A stretch of DNA of 43,287 nucleotides. It comes from Myxococcales bacterium. Lineage in GTDB: Bacteria > Myxococcota_A > Polyangia > Polyangiales > Ga0077539. How positions within the stretch are numbered: position 1 is the first letter of the stretch; every line of letters begins with the position of its first letter. The stretch covers positions 1 to 43,287 of the forward strand of contig JAUSAZ010000041.1 of NCBI GenBank assembly GCA_030652255.1, written 5' to 3'. The notes beneath the pieces were generated by a model. The model was not told the DNA's origin and ran no database searches. It was given only the letters and a program-made list of their open reading frames with translations. Position numbers and translations under genes: made by a program. This document shows, one piece after another, positions 14,548 to 22,526 of the stretch.

Positions 14548-16596
14548 TCATCGGTACACCGACACCGTCAGCCGGTACTGCGGCACCGGGGATTCCCCGC
14601 GCCCGACGCACACCGCGTAGCTGCCCGCCGTCAGCCCGGTCGCCTGCGGGTGGGTCCACGGCGCGATGGTGGTGCACAGCCCCCGCCGCGGGCTGTCGTC
14701 CTCCGCCACGATCTCCACCCCCGACGGGGCGTACACCGCCAGCGAGGGATCGCCCCCCGAGCGCGCGCACACCCGCTCGTCGCCCGTGAAGGTCTCGGCC
14801 ACCAGCGACGCCCCTTCGGGCACCGTGACCCGGACGCAGTCGCGCACGTCCGTCCCCCCGAGGGCGCCCGCCACGGCCACCGCCGCGCCCGAGAGCACGG
14901 TGCCCACCACGGGGCCGTCGTTGGGCTCGACCTCCCGGGAGGCCATCGCGCAGGTGGCCGCGGTTGCGCTCTGCGCCACGCACCCGCCGTCGGCGCAGCG
15001 GGTGGAGTGGTACCGCAGGTCGCACGCCGCACCGGTCGCCACGGCCCGGAGGCAGCGCCCCTCCCCCTCGGCGACCGAGCACGTGAGCCCCGCGCCGCAG
15101 CCTGGCGCCCCGCCGCGGCAGTGGGCGCCCGCGACGGTACCCGGCGCCGCGCAGACCCCGTCGGCCCCGTCGGGTACGCAGTCGGTGTCCATCGAGCAGA
15201 TGGTGGTTCCGTCGAGCGGGTCGCAGCGGCCGCCGGGCGTCACGGCGCGCACGCAGACCTCGTTCTCGCCGTCGGGTGAGGGGCGGCACTCCAGGCCCGC
15301 GTCGCAGCGATTGGTGGCGCCGGGTCGACACGCTGCGCCCGCGACGGTGCCCGGGGTCACGCAGGTTCCGAGCGCCCCGGCGGGGCTCAGCCCGCACGCC
15401 AACCCCGTCGCGCAGGCGTCGCGGAAGCCCCACGGGTCGCAGGGCCCGGCCGCGGCCACGGTGGGGCGGCAGTGGTCGCCGAAGCGGGTGTGCACGCACG
15501 AGAGCCCGGCGTCGCAGCGCGGGGCGTCGTCGCGGCAGTCCGACCCGCGGGCCCCGGTGCGCACGCAGCGGTTGGCGCCGTCGATCCACTGGCAGCTCGA
15601 CTCCTCGGGGCACACCCCCGACGTGCCGCCGCACACCGCCCCGAGCGCGAGGGTGCGACGGCAGAACTCCATGAAGCACCGGAGCCCGGCGTTGCACTCG
15701 TCGGTCCCGTCGGTGCGGCAGCGGGTGTCGGGGAAGCCGTCGGTCGCGCAGCCAGGCGAGTGGCCTGCGAAGCCCTCGATGCAGCTGTGGCCGGGGGTGC
15801 AGGTGTTGGTGCGCCCCGAGAGGTCGCACAGCTGGCCGAGGCCCACTTCAGGGAGCTCGGTGACCGAGAGCGCGTAGGCCCCCTGCGGGCGCAGCGGGTC
15901 GTCGGCGCTACGAGGGTATCCGGCGACCACGAGGTACACGGGCGCCCCCGCGATGACCCGCGGCGTGAGCAGGGACGAGGCGGCCGGGCGCATCGCGGCG
16001 GTGGCCTCGACGTCGTCGTTGCACTCGAGGGGCTGCTCGCCCGCGCGCAGCGGGAAGCACTCGCGCTGGGCGAAGAGCACCGTGTCGAAGGTCGCGCTGG
16101 TGGCCTCGTCGTCGAGGCTCACCCGCAGCCGGCCGGTGACCGAGGGCACGTACCGGTGCACCACCTGGTGGACGGCCTCGCCCATGCCGTCGGCGCCCAC
16201 GCAGGTGGCCCGCAGGGAGGGCGCACGCGGGGCATCCGCGGTGGTGCCGACGTAGCGCACGAGGCCGCCGTCGGGGGAGGCCATGGCGTTGAGGTCGACC
16301 AGCGCCCCGGGCGCGCACGCGGCCGGAGGAGGACCGCGGTCTTCGGGGATGACGGGCACGTCCACCACGTCGACGAGGGACAGGGCGTCGACCGGAGCGG
16401 GCGCGTCCATCTTGGGGGCGTCGACGGTGACGGGCGGAACATCCGCGGGGGCCTTCGGGGCGTCGAGGTCGCCGCCGTCGGGCGCGTCCGCGAGGCCGGG
16501 GTCGACGGCCGCGTCGAGGGCCGCGGCGGGGGCCTGCTCGCAGCCCGCGACGACCAGCCCGAGCATCCACCAGCCGCGCGATCGTCGTGGGGTCAT
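14548..16596 (-). CDS. Large Cys-rich lipoprotein with PPC-like end domains
   Basis: 682 residues from the ATG at 16596, supported by a GGGAG ribosome-binding site. The frame runs further upstream only as shadow. The N-terminus (WWMLGLVVAGC) has a lipobox. An Asp/Ala/Pro linker follows, then a domain with TSATFDTVLFAQRECF and LECNDDVEATAAM, the pattern of bacterial pre-peptidase C-terminal (PPC-like) jelly-roll domains. The middle (about 260-580) is a chain of short Cys repeats of the form "C-x-AGLxC" (for example NRCDAGLECRPS). The C-terminus contains a second PPC-like unit (DCVRVTVPEGASLVAETFTG). It is a paralogue of the lipoprotein at 22527-24719, with the same domain order. It is likely a surface-exposed or secreted binding protein; the ligand is unknown. 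Confidence 0.82.
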   Translation of the reverse strand: MTPRRSRGWWMLGLVVAGCEQAPAAALDAAVDPGLADAPDGGDLDAPKAPADVPPVTVDAPKMDAPAPVDALSLVDVVDVPVIPEDRGPPPAACAPGALVDLNAMASPDGGLVRYVGTTADAPRAPSLRATCVGADGMGEAVHQVVHRYVPSVTGRLRVSLDDEATSATFDTVLFAQRECFPLRAGEQPLECNDDVEATAAMRPAASSLLTPRVIAGAPVYLVVAGYPRSADDPLRPQGAYALSVTELPEVGLGQLCDLSGRTNTCTPGHSCIEGFAGHSPGCATDGFPDTRCRTDGTDECNAGLRCFMEFCRRTLALGAVCGGTSGVCPEESSCQWIDGANRCVRTGARGSDCRDDAPRCDAGLSCVHTRFGDHCRPTVAAAGPCDPWGFRDACATGLACGLSPAGALGTCVTPGTVAGAACRPGATNRCDAGLECRPSPDGENEVCVRAVTPGGRCDPLDGTTICSMDTDCVPDGADGVCAAPGTVAGAHCRGGAPGCGAGLTCSVAEGEGRCLRAVATGAACDLRYHSTRCADGGCVAQSATAATCAMASREVEPNDGPVVGTVLSGAAVAVAGALGGTDVRDCVRVTVPEGASLVAETFTGDERVCARSGGDPSLAVYAPSGVEIVAEDDSPRRGLCTTIAPWTHPQATGLTAGSYAVCVGRGESPVPQYRLTVSVYR

Positions 16597-16631
16597 CGGT
16601 CTCCCATCGGACCCGACCGGGGCCGTCGGCG

Positions 16632-18353
16632 TCAACCCCGCGTCTCGCCGCGCCGCCGACGGCGCAGGCCCCACGGCACCAGCGCCAGCGCGAGCCCGGC
16701 GCCCCACCGCCCCCACGCGCCTGGCGCCGTCGCGCCCGACGGGGTCACGGCGCACCCGCCGCCGTCGTCGCCCGGCGGCGCGGCCGCCGTCACGCGCACC
16801 GTGGTGCTCACCGAGGCCATCTCGAAGGGCGCCGCGCGCCCGCTGGCGTTGAACAAGCGCAGCAGCTCGCGCCCGCGGTTGTCGGTGGTGTTGGCCGCGG
16901 CGATGGCCTCCACGTAGTGCTTCGTCGTCGCGCGGTACATCAACCGCACCGTCACCGGAACATCCCCCGCGGTCGCCGGGAGGGGGACCTCGAAGCTCGC
17001 GTCGTCCCAGTGCCGCAGCGCGCCGTTTTCACCGCCGGCGTAGTCGCGGCCCACCGGCGCCGTGCGGGCGTCGGCCATCATGCCCAGCGGCGGGATGCGC
17101 GTGTCGCTGAGCACCGTGGAGTGCTGCGCCACGAAGTCCGAGTGCACCGCGCGGCCGCCCTCCATCCGCCCCGCCTCGAACTCGTACACCCTCGCCTGCG
17201 CGTCGCGCACCAGCTCGTCGTCGACGTAGGCGCCGCTCACCACGCGCTCGCCCACCTGCACCTGCACCCAGATGAGCCGCGCGTCTTCGTAGCCCGTCGG
17301 GAGCTTGTGCCCGGTGTTGTTGGTCACCCGCACCCGCACCCGCACGGTGGACCCGGCCGCGCCGGTGGTGGGAGGCTCGACGAAGGCCACCGTCGCCGCG
17401 GTGCGCAGGGAGGCCTGCGTGGCCGCGCGGGCGGCGTCGAACTCCGCGTCGAGCTCGCCCGGGAAGGCCGCGCGCATCAGCGCCGGGCCCCACTCGTTGC
17501 CGCCGAGGAAGTCGTGCCGCCGCTGGCCGGGCCGCGCGGGCGCGTTGGGGATGCGGGTGGAGGGCAGCGGGTCGCCGCCGACCTCGGGCATGTGGCAGGT
17601 CTGGCAGGTCTCGGGCTGCGCGCGGCGGGCGAAGTCGCTCTGGGCCCACTCGGCGTAGGTGCTCTGCAGGGGGAAGGGCTGGCCCGTGCTCACGCCCCCG
17701 GCGCCGAGCCGCTGGATCGACGGGTGGTCGACGTTGTGGCACTGCCCGCAGAGCCGCGGGTCGCGCAGGAAGGCGGAGCCCATGGAGGGGTGCCGCGGCG
17801 ACATGGCCGGGTCGTCGCGCGGGCCGTAGCGGGTGGGCAGCCCGTCGACGGGCGCGTCGCTGTAGGTGAGCTGCGCGTTGGAGAGGTACGGGGCGTTGGC
17901 GTCGCCCGCGGGCACGATGCTCCGGTGGCAGGTGTCGCAGTGCACCCCGTCGGCGTCGCCGAGCACGGGGTCGAGCCCGGTGCCGAAGCCGTTGGCCGCG
18001 CGGCCGCCGGTGAAGCCCGACGGGCTGTGGCAGCGGAAGCAGGTCGTGCCCAGGCCGGGGCTCTGCTGCTCGGCGACGGTGAGCGTGGCGAGGAAGAGCG
18101 GGTCGCGCGCGGCGTTGGCCATCATCGAGGGGGCCCACGCGTCGCCGGCCATGTACGTGCGGCCGGCGGGGGTGGTCTCGCCGGCGTGGCACTCGGTGCA
18201 GCGGGCCGCGGGCTCGAGCGGCGCGCGCAGGGTACCCGGCTGGGTGCCGTGCGGCTGCCCCCAGGCGGCCGACGGGAGCAGCGCGAAGACGAGGGAGGTG
18301 GAGAGCGCGGACGCGTAGCGGAAGCGAGACGGGCGGGTCACGCGGCGGATCAT
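16632..18353 (-). CDS. Five-heme cytochrome c with MYXO-CTERM-like tail
   Basis: 573 residues from the ATG at 18353. A longer frame to 18416 is possible, but this start gives a normal signal peptide (about 1-32, ending SAAWG). Five CxxCH heme sites are visible: CTECH (52), CFRCH (105), CDTCH (139), CGQCH (202) and CQTCH (250), so five c-type hemes are expected. The region after 300 is a beta-rich domain (for example RVRVRVTNNTGHKLPTGYED) as in multiheme proteins of this type. The end is GGGCAV, a hydrophobic helix and RRRRR, close to the MYXO-CTERM sorting signal but with a single Cys. It probably moves electrons outside the inner membrane or at the cell surface. It is divergent from the gene at 18430. 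Confidence 0.88.
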   Translation of the reverse strand: MIRRVTRPSRFRYASALSTSLVFALLPSAAWGQPHGTQPGTLRAPLEPAARCTECHAGETTPAGRTYMAGDAWAPSMMANAARDPLFLATLTVAEQQSPGLGTTCFRCHSPSGFTGGRAANGFGTGLDPVLGDADGVHCDTCHRSIVPAGDANAPYLSNAQLTYSDAPVDGLPTRYGPRDDPAMSPRHPSMGSAFLRDPRLCGQCHNVDHPSIQRLGAGGVSTGQPFPLQSTYAEWAQSDFARRAQPETCQTCHMPEVGGDPLPSTRIPNAPARPGQRRHDFLGGNEWGPALMRAAFPGELDAEFDAARAATQASLRTAATVAFVEPPTTGAAGSTVRVRVRVTNNTGHKLPTGYEDARLIWVQVQVGERVVSGAYVDDELVRDAQARVYEFEAGRMEGGRAVHSDFVAQHSTVLSDTRIPPLGMMADARTAPVGRDYAGGENGALRHWDDASFEVPLPATAGDVPVTVRLMYRATTKHYVEAIAAANTTDNRGRELLRLFNASGRAAPFEMASVSTTVRVTAAAPPGDDGGGCAVTPSGATAPGAWGRWGAGLALALVPWGLRRRRRGETRG

Positions 18354-18363
18354 AACTGCCCGA

Positions 18364-18380
18364 CGACTGATGACCAGTCG
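18364..18380. promoter_or_regulatory. Short dyad in the divergent intergenic region
   Basis: CGACTG (18364-18369) and CAGTCG (18375-18380) form 6-bp arms around a 5-bp centre. The dyad lies in the 76-bp gap between the divergent cytochrome c and 18430 genes. It could be an operator, but dyads of this length arise by chance, so confidence is low. Confidence 0.2.
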
Positions 18381-18429
18381 ACGAGCGGTCGCCCGCAGGG
18401 CCGCGCCGGGGTACAAGCGCGGCCGTCCT

Positions 18430-19005
18430 ATGTTGTACGAGATCTACACGCGCATCGCGGTCGGGGCGGTGCTGGAGACCGACGCCACCCACGAGCTGGT
18501 CCGGGGCTTCCATGTTTCGCTGGGCCTGGAGCCCGACGCGTCGCTCGCGGAGGTGCACGCGCGGCTGCTGGAGCAGGCGCTCAAGCACAAGCGCAACGTC
18601 GACCCGCGGGTGCGCTACGAGCTGGAGTTCGAGCGCTACGTCGACGAGCGCTGGGACATCGACTGCGCCATCGGCGGCGTCTCCGACGGCGGGGTCGACG
18701 GCACCCGCGGGTACGTCTTCGTGGGCATCCGCATCGAGCAGTGGGAGGACGTGATGCACGACCACTCGCCGCACCTCTCGGGGCGCCCGAAGACCCTCGC
18801 CAAGGGCGACCTCTCCGCCGGGTCGGACTTCCTCAAGCACATCGGCCCCGACCACAAGAAGGAGATCGACCACGCGGGGCGCATGCGGCGCCGCGCCCGC
18901 AAGGAGATCGACCTCGACGCCATGAAGCGCGTGCGCTCGCTGCCGACGCGCGAGCGCGAGGTGTACTGGGCCCTCATCCGCTGGCTGGTGCCGAAGCCTG
19001 CGTGA
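18430..19005 (+). CDS. Protein of unknown function (191 aa)
   Basis: The ATG at 18430 is chosen because the in-frame upstream part (from 18370) is a basic, low-information stretch typical of non-coding sequence. The product is soluble, with no signal peptide. It starts MLYEIYTRIAVGAVLETDATH, has a DnaJ-like-looking helix pair (ARLLEQALKHKRNVDPRVRYE) without an HPD motif, then a Gly-rich loop and a basic C-terminus (KKEIDHAGRMRRRARKEIDL). I do not recognise the family. It is 81 bp upstream of the kinase at 19087 on the same strand and could be co-transcribed with it. Its role is unknown. Confidence 0.7.
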   Translation: MLYEIYTRIAVGAVLETDATHELVRGFHVSLGLEPDASLAEVHARLLEQALKHKRNVDPRVRYELEFERYVDERWDIDCAIGGVSDGGVDGTRGYVFVGIRIEQWEDVMHDHSPHLSGRPKTLAKGDLSAGSDFLKHIGPDHKKEIDHAGRMRRRARKEIDLDAMKRVRSLPTREREVYWALIRWLVPKPA

Positions 19006-19086
19006 GAGCTCCGCCTCCCTCCCCCGGCGGTGACGTTCGGGCGAAATGTGACGCCTCGCATGGGCTTGTCCTAGGCTGATCGACGG

Positions 19087-21312
19087 ATGAAATCGGCCGA
19101 TCCGCTGCTGGCGCAGGAGGGGGGGACGCGCCTGGGGCGGTACGTCCTCGAGCGGCGCATCGCGTCCGGCGGCATGGCGGACGTGTACCTCGCGCGGCGG
19201 CTCGGCGATGGGCCGCCGAAGGTCGTCGCGCTCAAGGTGCTCAAGAGCGAGGTCGCCACCGACGACGACACGGTGCGGATGTTCCTGCGCGAGGCGCTGG
19301 TGGCGGAGGCGTTCCACCACCCCAACCTGGTGCCCGTGTACGAGGTGGGGCGCGAGGGCGACCGGCTCTTCCTCGCCATGGAGCTGGTGCGCGGCGTCTC
19401 CGTCGCCACCCTGATGCTGCTGCTGGCCAAGAAGGGTCGGTCGATCCCGATCCCCCTCGCGGCGAGGATCATCAACGACGTGCTCGCGGGCCTCGCGTAC
19501 GCCCACGAGGCCTACGGCGCCGACGGGGCGCCGCTCAACGTGGTGCACCGCGACGTCACCCCGCAGAACGTCCTCATCGCCGAGGACGGCGTGGTGAAGC
19601 TGGTGGACTTCGGCATCGCGCGCGCGGAGACCGCCCTCGGGCGCACGCAGGTCGCGCGGGTGAAGGGGAAGTTCAGCTACATGTCCCCGGAGCAGTGGGA
19701 GCCCGGGGTGCAGCCCCTCGACGCCCGCGCCGACCTCTTCTCCGTGGGCGTCTCGCTCTACGAGATGTCCACCGGCAGCGGGCGGCTCTTCAAGGGCTCC
19801 GCGGCGCCGGAGCTGTACAAGGCCGTCGTGCGAGACACCATCCCCCCGCCGAAGACGCGGGTGGCGGACTACCCCGACGACCTCGCGCGGGTCGTGATGA
19901 CCGCCCTCGAGCGCGACGTCACGAAGCGCTGGCCGAGCGCGCGGGCGATGCGCCAGGCCCTCGACGGGGTGATGGCCGCGCACGGCTGGGACGTGGAGAA
20001 CGCCACGCTGGCGAAGCTGGTGGAGTTCGCCCTCGACGGACAGCCCATCGAGACCCGCTGGGAGCGCATCGACGCGGGGGAGATCCCGTCGCCGGGCGAC
20101 GACACCCCGACGATGGTCGACGACGCCCCGGCCCCCTCGCTCCTGCGGCCGGCGTCGGTGTTTCCGGGCGCCCTGCACGGGGCGCGCGCGAAGGTGCCGA
20201 CGCCCACGTCGTCGATGGTGCTGGGGTCGCTCCCGCCCGAGGCCGTCGAGCCCGCGTACGAGCTCGGCGCGCCTCAGGAAGAGCCCCCGCTGGAGCACGG
20301 CCCGCACGCGCGCGCCCCGTCGGGGATGTCGGGTCGGATGCGCTGGGCCCTCGCGGCGCTGGCCGTCGCGGGCTGGGCCACCGCGGGCGCCACGCTGGGC
20401 CTCTGGCTGGGCGAGAGCCGCCGCGCCGACGCGCTCGAGCGCCGCCTCGCGCTGCGCAACACCGTGGCGACCCCGCCCCCGCCGCCGCCGCCCAGCGCCT
20501 CCACGGTGCTGTCGCCGCCGCTCCCTCCGACGGGGTCGACGCCCTCCCCCGGCGCGGCCATGCCCGAGATGGAGACCCTCGCGCTCGCGGCCGACCCGGG
20601 CCTCGCGCCGACGCTGGCCACCGAGTGGGCGCGGGCCTTTGCGCAGGGCCCCGGGGGCACGCGGGTGGCGCTCACCCCGGGCGACGCGCGGGCGATGGTG
20701 GGCGCGGGGCGGGCGATGGTGGGGCTCTTCCTGGCGCCGGGCACCGAGCCGCGGGCGGCCACCGAGCGGGTGGTGGGCTACGACGCCGTCGCGGTGGTGG
20801 TGCACCCGTCGAGCCCGGTGCGCGGGCTCACGCAGACCGAGCTGGGCGAGCTCTTCGCCGGGCGCATGACGACGTGGCGCGCGGTGCGGGGCGCCGACGT
20901 GGCGCCGCGGCTGGTGCTGCCCCCGGGCGAGACCTCCGCGCGGGTCGCGCTGCGGACGATGGTGCTCGCGCGGGTGACGCCGGCCCTCGCCCTGTCGCCC
21001 GGCGTCGAGTCCGTCCCCGACGAGGCCGCGGCGGTGCGCGCGGTGGCGGCCGACCCGCGGGCCGTGACGGTGGTCTCCCTCGGCGCCGTGAACGCGACGG
21101 TGCGCGCCCTGGCCGTGGCGTCCGGGCGCGGCCCCGCGGTGACGCCCGGCGCGGCCTCGGTGCGCACCCTGCGCTACCCGTTGGCGCTCGCGGTGGTGCT
21201 CGCGCGGGAGCCGGCGCGCGCCCCGACGCGGGCGGCGGAGGGCTTCACGGCGATGGCCACCGGGCCCGTCGGTCAGGCGCTGCTCACCCGCTCGGGTTAC
21301 GTGGGGAGGTAA
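19087..21312 (+). CDS. Receptor-like Ser/Thr kinase with extracytoplasmic phosphate-binding-protein-like domain
   Basis: 741 residues. The kinase domain has Gly-loop ASGGMADV (26-33), Lys50 in VVALKVL, HRDVTPQN (154-161), DFG (174-176) and SPE (200-202). A Pro/Ala/Asp linker leads to one transmembrane helix at about 418-441, then a short Pro-rich stalk. From about 495 to the end is a domain with the order typical of PstS-like periplasmic binding proteins: VAVVVHPSSPVRGLTQTELG, then LFAGRMTTWRAV, then a loop around ETSARVALRTMV, then AVTVVSLGAV, LRYPLALAVV and a final GQALLTRSGYVG. The usual reading of these blocks is an anion-binding fold. The simplest model is a sensor kinase that detects phosphate or a similar ligand outside the membrane. 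No pst genes are nearby. Confidence 0.87.
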   Translation: MKSADPLLAQEGGTRLGRYVLERRIASGGMADVYLARRLGDGPPKVVALKVLKSEVATDDDTVRMFLREALVAEAFHHPNLVPVYEVGREGDRLFLAMELVRGVSVATLMLLLAKKGRSIPIPLAARIINDVLAGLAYAHEAYGADGAPLNVVHRDVTPQNVLIAEDGVVKLVDFGIARAETALGRTQVARVKGKFSYMSPEQWEPGVQPLDARADLFSVGVSLYEMSTGSGRLFKGSAAPELYKAVVRDTIPPPKTRVADYPDDLARVVMTALERDVTKRWPSARAMRQALDGVMAAHGWDVENATLAKLVEFALDGQPIETRWERIDAGEIPSPGDDTPTMVDDAPAPSLLRPASVFPGALHGARAKVPTPTSSMVLGSLPPEAVEPAYELGAPQEEPPLEHGPHARAPSGMSGRMRWALAALAVAGWATAGATLGLWLGESRRADALERRLALRNTVATPPPPPPPSASTVLSPPLPPTGSTPSPGAAMPEMETLALAADPGLAPTLATEWARAFAQGPGGTRVALTPGDARAMVGAGRAMVGLFLAPGTEPRAATERVVGYDAVAVVVHPSSPVRGLTQTELGELFAGRMTTWRAVRGADVAPRLVLPPGETSARVALRTMVLARVTPALALSPGVESVPDEAAAVRAVAADPRAVTVVSLGAVNATVRALAVASGRGPAVTPGAASVRTLRYPLALAVVLAREPARAPTRAAEGFTAMATGPVGQALLTRSGYVGR

Positions 21313-21324
21313 AGCGTCAGGGAC

Positions 21325-22425
21325 TCAGGTGCCGGTGGCCGCGGGCTTGTGGGCCAGCATGGCCTCGATGTCCTGGAGGGCGCGCACGATGGAGGCCTTG
21401 CCCGCCTTGGCGCCGTAGGCGATGGGCATGACGACCTGCCGCGCGGCGTCGACCACGGGGGAGAAGTGCCGGTGGCCGATGAGCTCTTCGAGCACCACCA
21501 CGGCGCCGACGCGGCCCTCGCGCACGCGGCGCTCGAGCGACGCGATGCCCTGCGGGTTGCCGTTGTCCGTGGCGATCCACTCGACGTCGCCGCCGAGGTG
21601 CTTCTTGAGCCGGTCGAGCTTCTCCTGCTTCACGACGCCGCCCAGCAGCACCAGCGGGCGCTCGGTGCAGAGGCTCAGCAGCTTGGGGAGCTCGGGCCAG
21701 TCGGCCGCGTCGTCCTCCTCCGGGGCCGCCACCGCCGCGCGCAGCGCCTCGGGGATGACGATGCGCGTCGACACCGAGCGCGGAGCGGGGCCCGCCTGTG
21801 CCTGCTCGCGCTCGCGGCGCGCGCGCTCGGCCCGCGCGGTCCAGTCGCCGTGGTGGTTGCGCGCGAGGCCGAAGATGTCCCGGGTGTTTCTCTGGAAGGC
21901 CTTGGCTGTCAGCACCCGGAACATCCGCGTCAGCAGGTCGGCCCCGTCGGCGAGGCCGCGCGCCTGTAGCCCCCGCGCCCGGCACGCGAACTCCTCCGCC
22001 CACGGCTTGAACAGCCCGTCGGAGAGCCCGTCGAACTCCATCGCGTGGAACTCCCGGAAGAGCGCCTCGACCTCCGGGTCGGTCTCCGCCCGCCGCGCCG
22101 CCGCGGGGGCCTTCGCCTCGTCGTGGGCCTCGTCGTGACCTTCGGGCGCGGGCGCCTCGGGCGCGGGCGCGTCGACCCGCACCCTCGCCTCGGGCAGCGA
22201 CTCGATGAGCGAGCGAAGCGTCAGCGCGGCCCGCACCGCCGTCGACGAGCGCTGCGCCTCGAGGCCCGCGCGCACCGCCACCTCGGCGACGAGGTCGGCC
22301 TCCACCGCCTTCAGGTAGTCGTCCGCGGCGGCCTTGATGCGCACGACGCGGTCTTCCGACTCCTGTTTGCGGGCGGTGATCTGTTCGCGGAGCTTTGCCA
22401 AGAGTTCTTCCACTGTGTTTGTCAT
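21325..22425 (-). CDS. Two-part protein with helical N-terminus and DUF2325-like C-terminus
   Basis: 366 residues from the ATG at 22425. The frame continues to 22491, but the upstream part is a Gly/Arg stretch with no coding look. Residues 1-100 are charged and helical (VEELLAKLREQITARKQES), likely a coiled coil. A Pro/Ala/Glu linker follows, then a helical block (about 130-240). The C-terminal 120 residues, with PLVLLGGVVKQEKLDRLKKH, EWIATDNGNPQGIASL, RVGAVVVLEELIGHRHF and a GKASIVRALQ end, resemble the DUF2325 nucleotide-like fold in which a Gly-rich start and a late "H" loop recur. The match is a pattern judgement, not an alignment. The start codon lies at the edge of a perfect dyad. Function is unknown. 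Confidence 0.62.
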   Translation of the reverse strand: MTNTVEELLAKLREQITARKQESEDRVVRIKAAADDYLKAVEADLVAEVAVRAGLEAQRSSTAVRAALTLRSLIESLPEARVRVDAPAPEAPAPEGHDEAHDEAKAPAAARRAETDPEVEALFREFHAMEFDGLSDGLFKPWAEEFACRARGLQARGLADGADLLTRMFRVLTAKAFQRNTRDIFGLARNHHGDWTARAERARREREQAQAGPAPRSVSTRIVIPEALRAAVAAPEEDDAADWPELPKLLSLCTERPLVLLGGVVKQEKLDRLKKHLGGDVEWIATDNGNPQGIASLERRVREGRVGAVVVLEELIGHRHFSPVVDAARQVVMPIAYGAKAGKASIVRALQDIEAMLAHKPAATGT

Positions 22426-22439
22426 GGGGTGTGACCCCA
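22425..22439. promoter_or_regulatory. Dyad overlapping the start of the 21325-22425 gene
   Basis: TGGGGT (22425-22430) and ACCCCA (22434-22439) form perfect 6-bp arms around GTG, and the first arm includes the A of the start ATG (read on the reverse strand). In mRNA it would sequester the ribosome-binding region and the start. It could be a translational control hairpin or an operator. Confidence 0.28.
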
Positions 22440-22526
22440 CCCTAGCAGCAACCCGCCCGCGGTTTCCGCGTCCGTCGGGCGCGCTCGACACCCGGGCCCG
22501 GCCTGAACCATCATCCCGGGCCTCTC

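Noticed and set aside
17029..20805. Very long open frame (over 1,250 codons) on the minus strand across several plus-strand genes
   Set aside because: High-GC shadow. It is rich in Arg/Pro/Gly, crosses three genes with clear domains in the other frames, and has no domain of its own.
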